64,000 nt of DNA from Ehretia macrophylla. Taxonomy: Eukaryota; Streptophyta; Magnoliopsida; Boraginales; Ehretiaceae. A model generated the notes under the pieces. That model worked only from the letters and a program-made list of their open reading frames with translations, made no database searches and had not been told where the DNA came from. Made by a program: the position numbers and the translations under genes. Shown here piece by piece: positions 33,609 to 44,982 of this stretch (position 1 is its first letter; each line of letters starts with the position of its first letter). Where the stretch lies: the NCBI GenBank assembly GCA_037974665.1, contig CM075768.1, forward strand, positions 2,630,501 to 2,694,500, read 5' to 3'.

Positions 33609-34830
33609 CAGCAGAGTTCTTCACCTTGGGGAGCTCCTGTTTTATTTGTGAAGAAGAAGGATGGTACCTTGAGATTGTGTATTGATTATCGTGGTTTGAA
33701 TCAGGTGACCATCAAGAACAAGTATCATTTGCCACTGATTGACGAGTTGTTTGATCAACTTCAGGGAGCCAAAGTCTACTCTAAGTTTGACTTGAGGCAG
33801 GGGTATTATCTGCTTCGGATTCGCACGGAGGATGTTCCGAAGTCTGCCTTTAGGACTCGGTACAGGCATTATGAGTTTATAGTTATGCCCTTTGGATTAA
33901 CTAATGCACCGGCAGCATTTATGGACCTTATGCATTGGGTTTTTTAGCCGTATTTGGATCAGTTCGTGGTTATCTTTATTGATGATATCTTGGTTTATTC
34001 TAAGTCTGAATTGGAGCACGAGCAACATCTACGGTTTGTCTTACAAAAGCTGCAGAAGCATCAGTTGTTTGCGAAGCTTAGCAAATGTGAATTTTGGCTG
34101 CAACGGATATCTTTTCTTGGCCATGTTATCACACAGAGCGGTATTTCTGTAGATCCCACTAAGATTGAATTGGTGATGTGTTGGAAACGTTCGGAGAATG
34201 TTTCGGAGGTTCGTAGCTTTCTTGGCTTGACGAGTTATTACCGTAGGTTTGTCAAGGACTTTTCGAAGATCGCAGGGCCGCTTTCTAAGCTAACTCAGAA
34301 ATAGACTAGCTTTGTTTGGGATGAGAAATGTGAGAGTAGGTTTCAAGAGTTGAAAAAGAGGTTGACTACTGCTCTAGTACTTGCTCTACCAAAGGGGACT
34401 GACAATATGGTCATTTACAGCGATGCATCCAAGGAGGGCTTGGGATGTGTTCTTATGTAGAATGGCCGGGTTATTGCCTATGCTTCTAGAAAGTTGAAAA
34501 TTATTCGACTCATGATCTTGAGTTGGCAGCTGTGGTTTTCTCACTGAAAAAGTGGCGTCATTATCTGTGGGGCAGTAAGTTCGAGATTTTCACTAATCAT
34601 AAGAGTCTTAAATATTTATTCTCACAGAAGAAGTTGAATATGCGTCAGCGGAGGTGGATGGAACTTCTTAGAGATTATAATTGCTTTATCAGCTATCTGC
34701 CTAGAAAGGCAAATGTTGTGGCAGACGCACTTAGCCGTAAGGCGAGTGTTTCTTGTTTGGCTGTCAAGAAGTGGGAAGTTCTTGAGGAATTCACTTATTG
34801 GAGACCAGAGTTGACTCAGGTTGGGGTGAT
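33609..34830 (+). pseudogene. pol: Reverse transcriptase and RNase H of element B
   Basis: Carries [34 protein letters not shown] and [10 protein letters not shown] (about 33970-34000). Stops at 33945 (CAG to TAG), 34302 and 34458 (CAG to TAG). A 13-bp deletion near 34497 (missing the codons for PYEVN in the RNase H core) shifts the frame; downstream domains continue in the new frame. RNase H still shows YSDAS and the [13 protein letters not shown] segment. Confidence 0.9.
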
Positions 34831-36330
34831 GTGTTCACATCTCCGTATTCAACCTTTATTGTTGTCTCAGATCAGAGAAGCTCAGCAACTTGATGTTAAA
34901 CTTCAGAAGATCAAGGATCAGATCACGGATGATCAGTCTGATTTCAAATTACACGATGATGGTATTCTTCGGTTTCGGAACAAGGTTTGTGTTCCCGATG
35001 AACCGGGTTTGAGGCGAGGTATTCTGGAGGAGGATCATAATTCTAAGTACACCATTCATCCTAGTGGAAACAAGATGTATCGGGACATGAAGCAATATTA
35101 CTGGTGGAATAATATGAAGAGAGAAGTTGCTCAATTCGTGTCTAGATGTTTGACTTGTCAGCGAGTGAAAGCCAAGCATCAACGACCTGCAGGTTTGCTT
35201 CAGCCGTTGGCTATACCACAGTGGAAATGGGAGCATATTACGATGGACTTCGTTACTGGTTTGCCTAGAACACCGAGAGGTAACGATGCAGTTTGGGTTG
35301 TCGTCGATCGTTTGACGAAGACAGCTCACTTTATTTCTATGCGGATGGGAGATGAAGTTGCAAAGTTGACGGATCTTTATTTGGATCAGATTGTTAGACT
35401 TCACGGGATTCCATCTAGTATTGTCTCAGATCGAGATCCTCGATTTACTTCTCGCTTGTGGGGGAAACTTCAGGAGACTTTGGGTACTTAACTGAATTTC
35501 AGTACCGCGTATCATTCACAGACCGACGGTCAGTCAGATAGGACTATTCAGATTCTGGAAGATATGCTCAGGGCTTGTGTTCTAGACTTCGGGAAGAACT
35601 GGGAGAAGCATCTACTATTTGCCGAGTTTGCCTATAACAATAGTTATCAAGCTACTATTGGGATGACACCTTTTGCAGCTCTTTACGGTCATAAGTGTCG
35701 TTCACCTTTGTATTGGGATGAAGTAGGGGAGATGAAGACTATTGATCTGACTATTATGCCAAAGCTTCTAGAGAAGATTGAGAATGTTCAGTTGATCAGG
35801 CAGAGAATGCTTACGGCGCAGAGTAAATTCAAGAGTTATGTTGATAAGCGTTGTCGGGACTTGGAGTTTGCAGTCGGAGATCGGGTTTTCTTGAGATTGT
35901 CTCCTCGAAAGGGGTTTGCTCGTTATGGTAAAGGTGGTAAGCTAAGTCCGAGGTTTGTGGGGTCGTTTGAGATTACTGGCAGAGTGGGCAAGTTGGCATA
36001 TCGGTTGGCTTTACCGGAGAATTTTTCTAATGTCCACGATGTATTTCACCTGTCTAATATGCAGAAATATAATTCGGATCCTTCTCATATTCTTGAGCCA
36101 GAGCCGTTAGAGCTTCGTGAGAATCTGATTTATGACGAGCGACCGATTCGTATTCTTGATCAGATGGAACGAGAGTTGAGGTCGAAGAAGATTCCGATGG
36201 TTAAGGTGTTGTGGAAGCATCACGGTATCGAGGAAGCGACTTGGGAGAGGCGAGATTAGATGCAGCAATAGTATCCAGATCTTTTCCGTTCAGCAAATAA
36301 GAATTTCGGGGATGAAATTTCTTTATGGGG
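34831..36330 (+). pseudogene. pol: Integrase and chromodomain of element B
   Basis: Zinc-binding HNSKYTIH and CLTC, the catalytic-core Asp residues in MDFVTGLP and VSDRDPRF, then TDGQSDRT where A has TDGQSERT: the catalytic Glu is Asp here (codon 35537-35539), a change expected to impair strand transfer. Stops at 35489, 36257 and 36269, all at Gln codons. The chromodomain-like [13 protein letters not shown] segment is intact. Confidence 0.9.
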
Positions 36331-36337
36331 GGGAGAA
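36325..36337 (+). other. Polypurine tract of B
   Basis: atgggggggagaa directly before the 3' LTR TGTGAGACCC. Confidence 0.8.
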
Positions 36338-38762
36338 TGTGAGACCCTATATTTTGCTTTATCTCGATTTGCATGCTTTACCTCGTTTTGCGTGAATTGA
36401 CCTGTTTATGTGCTATATGACTTAGAATGTGCTAATTATGTGATAAATACTCCTAATACATGCTAAGTGTGCATTCATGAAATTTTCATCAAAAACGGAA
36501 TCAGAAATTTTATCGTCAGTTTTGGTGAATAGTATTTTTGAACACCTGTCCGCTAAAATTTTTACAGGGGTGTTTTAAACGTTTTAAAACCTAGTCCTCA
36601 AGTACTTATAGACCCGTGTTTGATTAAAACGGATTTGGAATCGATTTTAGAATTTTAAAAATTTTTACACTTTCTTTTGCTAGAAAACAAGTTTTAAACT
36701 GATTCGGGTGAAACTTTTTTAATGTAACATTCTTTATCATCAAAAATATAATGTCTAGAACTAGTTTAAGTGTTAAATTATTAGTTGAACAAGAAATACT
36801 CAAGAAATGAATTAAAAGACTAGAAAAACAATTAAAGGCCTAAATAAACTACTTTGACTATGCATTTTCTTATTTGACCAAGCCTTTATATGCATAATAT
36901 CATCAACACACACAAAACACAACACAAAACATACTCAAAAAACACACACATAGCCGAGAGCTTCAAGGGAGAAAAGAGAAAGAAATTTCAAAGGTTTTCA
37001 AAGCAATTTTTCATAGAAAAACCTAGTTTTTGTCCGTAGAATTTCATGCCGAGTTGGATTCCACTTGTTGGGCACGCATTGCACGCATATCTGGGCTTAT
37101 ATCGTATCAAAGGTGAGAGAAAAATTCTAGATCTCAAAAGTCATATTTTATGTTTTTGCTCATAACTGCATTTTGAACCGTTAGAATATTAATTTGAAGT
37201 TATATTATTGCTCAGTGCATGCTAAGGATCGTTTATGTGTATTACTACGATGTTTGAACTATTGTAGCAAAATTATTTATTTTCGGGTATTAAAAGTTGA
37301 TTAATTAGCCATTTGATGATTATCTTGAGTTGTTGAGGTTGGAATCGATTGCCGTCGATTTCTAAAAGTTTGTTAATTACGTGGTAATGCCGTTGTAATG
37401 CCAAATTTTCGATTGCGATGCTTGGGTGAAAATCCAAAAATTTCAGCCTAGATGCATTGAGGTTTTAGGGTTGTTGGGCTTGTTTTTGATGTGTCTTGGT
37501 TGGTTTTCGAGAGGGCTAAAGTAGTTGATTGAATGGGTGAGTGTTTGAAACTGATTTGGAGTTGTTTGGATTAGTAGAATGTAAGATATGATTATTTCAA
37601 GTTTAGGTTGTCTTTCTTTAAATTGTTGATTAGAGCCTTTAGATGATTGGGTGGTGCTTGAGTGATTGAATTGTGAGTTGTTGATGGTTAGATTAGGGTT
37701 AGATTACATGTTTAATGCATGTTAAGTTGGATGGCCTACTTTGTCATCTAACTTAGTTGTTTGTTGTTTAATTGATTACTTGATGTTAAATTGATGGCAA
37801 TTGATGATAAATGATGATTATTGATTGATGATTGATGAACCGGGAGATAGGCAATTCTGCTAGATTGTCCTCCTGTGAATGATGTTTATTATTATTGTTG
37901 AGTCTTGGTATATGTGTGCCACCTCTCGGGCAGCGTCGGGTTGTCGAGTTGATAACGGCATGACTACCAGAGACTATCCCCAGCTCGCATGACGGAGGTA
38001 TCATGGAGGAAGGGGCTAGTGAGGTACCTCGGGTGCGTGAGTAATGGGGAGTTACAAGAAGAATGGTTGAGATCGTGATGGCATTTGGAGCTACACCAAA
38101 TTGAGTATCCTTTATTGATTGGTCATTATAGTTATGTGTTTATATTGTATTGATGTTTATTTGTGTGTTTACTTGCTCAAAGGATCATTTCCAAGGAGCA
38201 TAGTAAATACTGTTAGAGATCTATCGGATCCTCACTAAGCTTGTTTATATAAGCTCACTCTCTATTATTGCATGCATACAGGTGTCATTTCACAAGATTA
38301 CGGGTACGTGCCACCAAAAGGGGAAAATGTGCCTTATGTGGATGAGTCTTATGTGCAAGAGTCTTTGCCATGAGATTGTTTATAGTTATTGTATTGTGAT
38401 GTATTGTAAAACCTACCTTAGTATAAAGACTTATGTATAGTGGTTTAGTAGTCTTCTTTTGACCATGATAGATTACTACGTTGGTTTATAATCTATTTTG
38501 ATGTGTATATTAAAGTTAAGGTATTATGTTGGAATAGAGGCATATAACTATGAATGGATCGTCTAAGAATGATTGTTGTATAATATGGTTATGTTGTATG
38601 CTAATGGTATTGAGGAATTAATTGTCATTTGGTTGAGGAGTTTGATTGTATGATGTTTTGAGAGGTTGGTTTAGAGCCTCGGTGTCTTAATTATTATCGT
38701 TATACTGCCAAAATTCGTTGCGTCCTGACCGATTATAGGTGGGGTCGAGTTGGGGCGTGATA
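36338..38762 (+). repeat. 3' LTR of element B
   Basis: Matches the 5' LTR throughout, with the same landmarks. The terminal CA has changed to TA (GGGGCGTGATA). It is followed by the GCCTT duplication and the resumed H gene. Confidence 0.95.
38272..38373 (+). CDS. LTR small reading frame, intact copy (B 3' LTR)
   Basis: Thirty-three residues, same length and frame as the 5' LTR copy, with MHTGVISQDYGYVPP at the start and YVDESYVQESLP at the end. It retains both start and stop although the LTR has diverged. Starts inside gcATGcatacag/g, overlapping an acceptor-like site. Function unknown. Confidence 0.4.
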   Translation: MHTGVISQDYGYVPPKGENVPYVDESYVQESLP

Positions 38763-38767
38763 GCCTT

Positions 38768-39296
38768 GAGTCGGTTCATGTCTAGATTAGTTGACAAATG
38801 TCCAACGCTTTTCAAAGTCCTCAAAAACCCCAAGAATTTTGAATAGATAGATGAATGTCATAAGGCATTCGATGATCTAAAGAAGTACCTATCTATGCCA
38901 CATCTGCTCTCTCAACTTGAGGAAGGGGAAGAGTTAGTACTATATTTGGCATGCTCAGGTACAACAGTGGCAGCTGGAATAGTCTGGGAGGAAGACAAGG
39001 ATCAGAGGCTCGTCTACTATGTTAGCAAAACCCTCAGAGGTGTCGAGATGAGATACTCCTCTTTGGAAAAAGATTGCTTTGGCTCGGTTCACGGCATCCA
39101 GAAAGTTGAGGCCCTATTTTGATGCACATACTGTTAAAGTGATAACCGATGCGCCGCTTAAGTCAATTCTACACAAACCAGAGGCCTAAGGGTAGAGTTC
39201 TTAAATGGGCAGTAGAACTGAGTCAATTTGACATATCGTATCAATCGAGAACGGCGATTAAGGCCTAAGCAATTGTCGATTTTTTGGTAGAGTGCA
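38768..39296 (+). pseudogene. pol: RNase H of element H (continuation after B)
   Basis: Picks up exactly where 28902 left off, at ALSRFMSRLVDKC-like sequence. It carries FDDLKKYLSMPHLLSQ, the RNase H segment VLYLACSGTTVAAGIVWEE, YYVSKTLRGVEMRYSSLEK, and then broken sequence resembling LKSILHKPE and DFLVEC. Several stops after 39120. Tat-type RNase H. Cut by LTR D2 at 39297. Confidence 0.75.
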
Positions 39297-41692
39297 TGTG
39301 ACGCCCGGTTCGAACCCCATGTGCATTCATAGCATTTACTGTGCATTCATACCATTTAACATGTATTTATATTGTTTTACATGTCTTTGCCTTGTTTTAC
39401 GTGTATTAGTATCGTTTTGCATGCATTTAGATGTTTTAAACATTGTTGACATTAACTAAAATTTTATTAAAATACACTAGCTAACTAAAATATTTAGGAA
39501 CTAACTGTAATGGCACATTAGAAATTAAGCTTTAGTTGGAGGGGCAATTTGGACCTTAGGACCTTTAATTATTATCCTACCTAACAAAACATTACATACA
39601 CACATACATTACACCACACACATACATAAAAAATGCTGCACACATACACACACCACATGATCTGAAGAAAAAGAGAGAGGAAGAAAAAAGAAAGAGGAAG
39701 AAGGAAGAAGGAAATGAAGAAAACCAAGGAAAAGCTTAGGGTTCTTGCTATTTTTAAGTTATTTTCAAGCTTCCTCTTACATCTACAAACTCCATTTGGC
39801 ATTTATTTTGCATTTGAGGTGAGAGATTCTTTTAAAACCTTTTGCTAAAGCTCATCCAAGGTTGTAGGATATATATATATGTGGTTCTTCTTGCTTATGG
39901 TGTATAAATAAGAGCTTGATGCATGATTAGTGTATTGTTATGGGTTGTTTGAGCCAGGTTTTTCAAGAACTTGGTTTAGAGTTAACTTTTACTTGATCTT
40001 GTTTATGTAAGCTATAATGATGCTTAAGAGAGTGAGTATTGTTCATGGTAGTAGAATTGATTGAACATATCCATGGGTGATGATTTGAGCAATCAACCTT
40101 ATATGTGTTGTAAAGTTTGAGCTTTGTGCTTGTTTGATTCAAGGTTGGATTTTCATTTAAATGATGTTTAAAGCATGCTAAGTTTGTGTGGTGGAATGGC
40201 TAAGGATTAGAGTTAAGCTGCCTAGCAAAAGAAGCAAGAAAAAAGAAGTTTGTGCATTAGGTAGCAGGATCTGGTCGACCGGATCCTAGTCCAGTCGACC
40301 GGATTAGTAGCCCAGATATCACTGGCCATGATCCGGTCAATTGAATCCGATCGACTGAGTCAACCGGATGACTCGACGAAATGGTTCTATTTTGCCTATT
40401 TTGTGCTATTTTCAGTTCTGATAAAGTGCATACTCTTGTGGGATCAAAGTAGATGTTAGAAATAAAGTTATCAAAGGTTCAAAATGCATGATATGTCTAC
40501 GTGATCTTAAATATGGATGATTCGAACTTGTACTTGCTCAAGGTATGTATGTATGATAAGTAATGCTTAATGAGTCTTGAACTTACCTCGTGTCTGTCCA
40601 AAGGTTACACATTTCTCCATGATTACATGATAAATGCTAGGCATGTTTACACAATGTGAAATATGAAATGTATTTGAATATGCTTGTGTCATGCTTGAAT
40701 ACTCGAATATGTTCGTGACGTGTAAATGCTCGAATATACTACTCACATGTTAAATTTTCATGATCATGTTCTACCAAGCTTGCAATATATTGGCATGGTA
40801 GCGTTCGATGGCCACTGGGCAGCATCGGGCTTATCGGTCATAGCCTCGACAACCATGGTCCTATATTCACACGCTCTCGCTAGGGACTTTGCTACCCCTG
40901 GAGTATAACCTCACTGGAATCATGTTACCCTGGGAAAGTTCGGTCGTGTTTTTCTTGCTAGGGACTCTGCTACCCCGAAAAGATTCTTCTCGCTAGGAAT
41001 TTTGCTACCCCGGGAGAACTTTCTTGCTGGAATCTTTGTTACCCTAGGAGAGTCTTGTCATGGATTCGGGTACAATCCGGAGTACTCTTGTAGGAGGGAT
41101 AAGGATGGTCATATGTTCACGGATCAAGGCCGTATACCTTAAGGAAAGCGAAATGTATCATTTTATTATATGGTTTCCTACTCTTGCTTGGTCCCTAGAG
41201 GTCCTCGGAGGGTGGAGTTGAGTATTTACTTTCATGATTGATAATCCTTGTCGTTGGATGTTTATATGTGCATGGCATCGTTTTCGTAAAATGATTTCGA
41301 AATGATAAAATGCTTGCGAAAATTCCCCTCCCCTTATCTCTCACTAAGCTACGTATGGCTCAACCTTTTCTTTACCATTTCAGGTAAGGTTGAGCCCGAG
41401 CCGGCCCCTCAAGTTGATAGAGAGCTTCCTTGACGTGATGAGTCGGATTCCTGCTTTTGTGATCTATAAGCTTGCTTGTTGATGTATTTGATGAACTACT
41501 TGATGTAATGACTTATTATTTTGGACAATTATGATGTAACTAAGTAGATTATTATTCTTTTGAGACCTAGGAACCCGAATGTTGGTTAGTTATTATGTAT
41601 GAACAGGTGGTTCGAGGTCTTGTGACTGTGTAACAGGTTGTTGTAAGCCTTTAAGGCCGATGACTTGGTAGTCTTTTGAACTCTTATGGAAT
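39297..41692 (+). mobile_element. LTR D2, inserted in element H and cut by a CACTA element
   Basis: Begins TGTGACGCCCGGTTCG directly after H's DFLVEC codons. Landmarks: donor-like GAG/GTGAGAG with GT at 39819-39820, GGTCGACCGG patch 40272-40375, box CCACTGGGCAGCATCGGGC at about 40803, CTCACTAAGC..GGCTCA near 41341-41362, inverted repeat GGCTCAACCTT..AAGGTTGAGCC around acceptor-like ttcag/gt near 41382, and a short acidic open tail (VEPEPAPQVDRELP then stop). The last part expected from D1 is missing where the CACTA begins at 41693. Confidence 0.6.
40873..41082 (+). repeat. Degenerate 35-41 bp tandem repeat in LTR D2
   Basis: Five to six diverged units of the form 'ctcgctagggactttgctacccc' plus a variable GGAGA-rich tail. 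It sits between the conserved box and the 3' part of the LTR, so LTR length variation between families may come from such arrays. Confidence 0.65.
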
Positions 41693-41984
41693 CACTACAA
41701 GAAATAGTGGAGTTTGTGACGCTAGAAACCATCACAATTTCATCGCAAATAAATATTTGCAACAAAATTACGACGAAGTAGTTGTCGTTGCTAAACCTTG
41801 CGTGGATAAATTGTTTTTCGTCGCAATTACATCGCTTTGTGACTGATTTGCGATGAATAGAAACCAGGGAATATGTTGTCGCAAAATCGCCACAAACGGT
41901 GACTAATTTGCTACAAATTCATTTTGTGGCCAAAGCGTGCCAAGATTTCATCGCAAATTAATGGTAGATTTTTGATGTAAAATA

Positions 41985-42295
41985 GTGGCAACTTATTTGA
42001 CGCAATTACGTGGCAAACAATATGTCGTGGTCAAATCGTGACAATTTATTTTAATGCAAAATTGTGGCAACTTGTTTGACGCCGTTACATGGCAAAAATT
42101 TTGTTTCCAAAGTGTGGCGAAACTTTCGTCGCAGTTGCGTGGCAAACAATATGTCGTGGCCAAATCGTGGCAACTTGTTTGACGCAATTACGTGGCAAAA
42201 GTATTGTTTCCAAACTGTGGCGAAACTTTCGTTGCAGTTGCGTGACAAACAATATGTCGTGGCTAAATTGTGGCAAAAGTTCAGCTGATTCGTCA
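41985..42295. repeat. 103-bp subterminal tandem repeats of the CACTA element
   Basis: Units starting tgtggcgaaactttcg at 42113 and 42216, each followed by gcaaacaatatgtcgtgg and caacttgtttgacgcaatt; a partial earlier unit starts near 41990. Overlapping open frames here on both strands are by-products of the repeat. Confidence 0.8.
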
Positions 42296-42661
42296 CAAAT
42301 TAGTGGCTACAATTTTTGTTTTTTGTCACAAATTCATGGAAATTCTCAAATCCACCCCATAGGCAAAGATGGTTTGTGACGTCATCTTGTTTGTCCGGCT
42401 AAATTACAAAATAATATAAATTTAAACCACATAATTAAATCTCATAAATTACACAACCTACACATTCATTGAAAAGAACACAAATCTACACCAAAGTAGC
42501 TAAACCATCCATAATATATCATAATAGCCACCATTTAACAAACTACACTTCCAATATATATTCAAAAAGAAATACTAAATATACATCTATCATAACGTCA
42601 TCTAGCTTGTTTGTCTTGCTATGATAAGCTCCAAAAGAGAATTATATGCAAAAAGTTTACA

Positions 42662-42752
42662 TCATCCTCCATTATGACACAACATCCTTGCATAGAGACA
42701 ATCCATATGTAAGCCTACTATTTTCACCATCTTCAGACAATCCACGTCATAT
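42662..42752 (-). pseudogene. Possible terminal exon (weak)
   Basis: On the minus strand tttgtttgcag is followed by an open 30-codon stretch (YDVDCLKMVKIVGLHMDC and onward) ending in TGA. It could be the last exon of a gene carried by the CACTA element or chance. No homology recognised. Confidence 0.15.
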
Positions 42753-44982
42753 CTGCAAACAATAAAACAAACCAACCAACTCAACCAAAACATTGTGATA
42801 CATAAAAATGAGAATGAAGGCAAAAACAAATTTTACGAGTCCAATATACAATTTCTTCACAGGAATATGTTTAATTAACACAATTGCAGACAAAACTTTA
42901 CAGGTACCTTAAAACTCTTTACAACAAATTATTATATTTTATTAGCCCTTCTCAAGACCCTTCTCAAGACCCTTCTCAAGACTCTATCAGTAGTATACAT
43001 GACATATATTTATAAACTCAACATATGCATATAAATAATATAGTATCATTCAGTACTACTTATATATGACCAAAATATAACTAAGATAAGATCCATACTA
43101 TATCATCTACTTACAAGGTTTGAAGTAAACAGACCTTAATTTTAACGGCCATGACTTCACATATACCCCAACTTCACCAAGAAATGATACTACCTACTAT
43201 TATTACACAAACAAGAAATACATTCTCAGTATTTGATGGGCTTTCCACTTTGAAATGAATAATAAATGGTATAAGCGGAAAGAATTCCCACTTGTGATGA
43301 TAATTATAAGTCAAACGTGCACAAAATTGGCCTTAGTTTTTGAAATGCAAGAAAGAATAACATAATCCATAGTTAAGAGTATGAATTGCACTAATTTCGA
43401 AAAACAAAACTTAAAGGTTTCATTTGCAATAAATGGAATTCCTAAACTCATAGCCCAATATGTTAATGGGCTTAATTACAATTGTTGGGCCTAATTCAAT
43501 TTATAGGGCCCAATTAAAGGTATTAGGCCCTATTATAATTGTTGGGCCAAATTCAATTAATTGGGCCTAATTAAAGTTATTCAATAATGATAAATGTTGG
43601 ATTATGGAGTTTAATGTAGAAATATGAGTGAATTAGAGATATTGGACCCTAAAAGTAGAAATATGTTTCTTGTAATGATAACTGTTGGATTATGGAGTTT
43701 AATGTTCATCGTAGTACAAGATTGTTTAAAGTTACAGTAATGTAATCTCATTTCTTTCTTAAGATTCTCACATAGTTCTAGTTACCCATCTTTTTCCCAT
43801 ATTGTTTTTTTTATCGTAATCTCTTTCCCATATTGTAGATGAACAAAGAACTAAGAATTTACCAAATAAACTATGATGTTTAATAGCCCAAGTGCCAAAT
43901 GCTGCATAGTTTAAAGAACTAGTAATATCATTCGATTATTAATAGAGACTAACTTAACTAAAAAAATACAAACAATTATCATATTATATGGTTATATGCA
44001 TTCTGGGATCTAATCCAATGTAGACAAGTTAAATTAGTACAGTTTGGAAAAGATTCAAGTCCTCATTATTATTGTACCTCTAATTAACACAATATGAATG
44101 CATCACATATCATAGCAGCATGTTCCTACATAATCATCATTTAGAAACTAAATCGAACAAAACATAATTGGACAAAGTTTGCAGTGAACCGTTTCCTTTT
44201 GTATTAGGTTCCTTTAAGTTTCAAGTAATGTGTCCAATTAAGAATAAGAACCCAGCAACTATAAATATCTGTGTAATCTTTCAATTTAGTGTTAAGTTGA
44301 ACAATGAGAACTACATATTCCGTAAGTGTGATTTTGCCTAATCCTACTAGATAAACTCGTTAAACACATCCGGATAAATCAAGCAAAAACAAAAAGAAAG
44401 TAAAAGAATGTGGCTTGAATGAAGAACAAGATGAAATAGTGACTAATTAGACTCTCTCAATGCCCACAAAAATTCCAATCAAGAGAGATAGCACTACTTA
44501 ATCACCATATATAATGGAAATTAATGTCGTCCTCTTCGATTTTACCTTCTAAAAGGGAAGAGTTTTGTAATGTTTAGTATAAACTTTTAGTAGAAGAAAA
44601 TAGAGTTATGAGTATTTGGTTTAAGAATATTGGATAGGATATTGATTTGAAATCAATAGCTTTTTGAGAAATATGTTATCATGAAAATTTGTTTATATGT
44701 AATTACTACCCGAAGCCTTTTTATTAACTTTAAAACCAACCACTTGTAATAATATCAGCAAATATTTATTTTCTCCTTTTGTTTTAATTCAAAACCAATT
44801 TGATTACTGCGAGAAAATCTTAATGAAACAAAGACACAAGAAATTCAACGCAGAGAAAACAACCAAATGTTAAAGAGTCAACAAAGACTAAATAAATCTA
44901 GAAGCTTAGACTATAGAAAACACACAATATGTTAAAGACTCAACAAAGACTCTCTAGAATTATGGGTATTGCAAACAGATTC
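42753..44982. other. CACTA interior, left of element F
   Basis: AT rich. Besides the GGGCC cluster it holds a triplicated 12-mer (cccttctcaaga near 42952-42990) and a repeated 'gttggattatggagtttaatg' (about 43594 and 43686). No coding sequence supported. Confidence 0.4.
43466..43570. promoter_or_regulatory. Cluster of TGGGCC/TGGGCT (site II-like) elements
   Basis: At least six GGGCC or GGGCT cores within about 105 bases, partly explained by a tandem duplication with a period near 57 bases (attgttgggcc at 43481 and 43538). Such motifs bind TCP-family factors in plant promoters. No gene start is evident beside it, so promoter function is only a possibility. Confidence 0.3.

Larger units (their letters stand above)
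28903..38762 (+). mobile_element. Ty3/gypsy retrotransposon B (Tekay/Del-type), complete but inactive
   Basis: Two LTRs (2429 and 2425 bp), PBS, full gag-pol frame, PPT, and a perfect 5-bp duplication GCCTT at 28898-28902 and 38763-38767. It sits inside the pol gene of element H in the same orientation. Coding is closely related to A and F, but the LTRs are a different subfamily (TGTGAGACCC start). The LTRs differ by a few percent by eye. Nine stops and a 13-bp deletion inactivate it. Confidence 0.95.

Noticed and set aside
41993-42379. Cys/Asn-rich frames on both strands
   Set aside because: Produced by the 103-bp subterminal repeats of the CACTA element.
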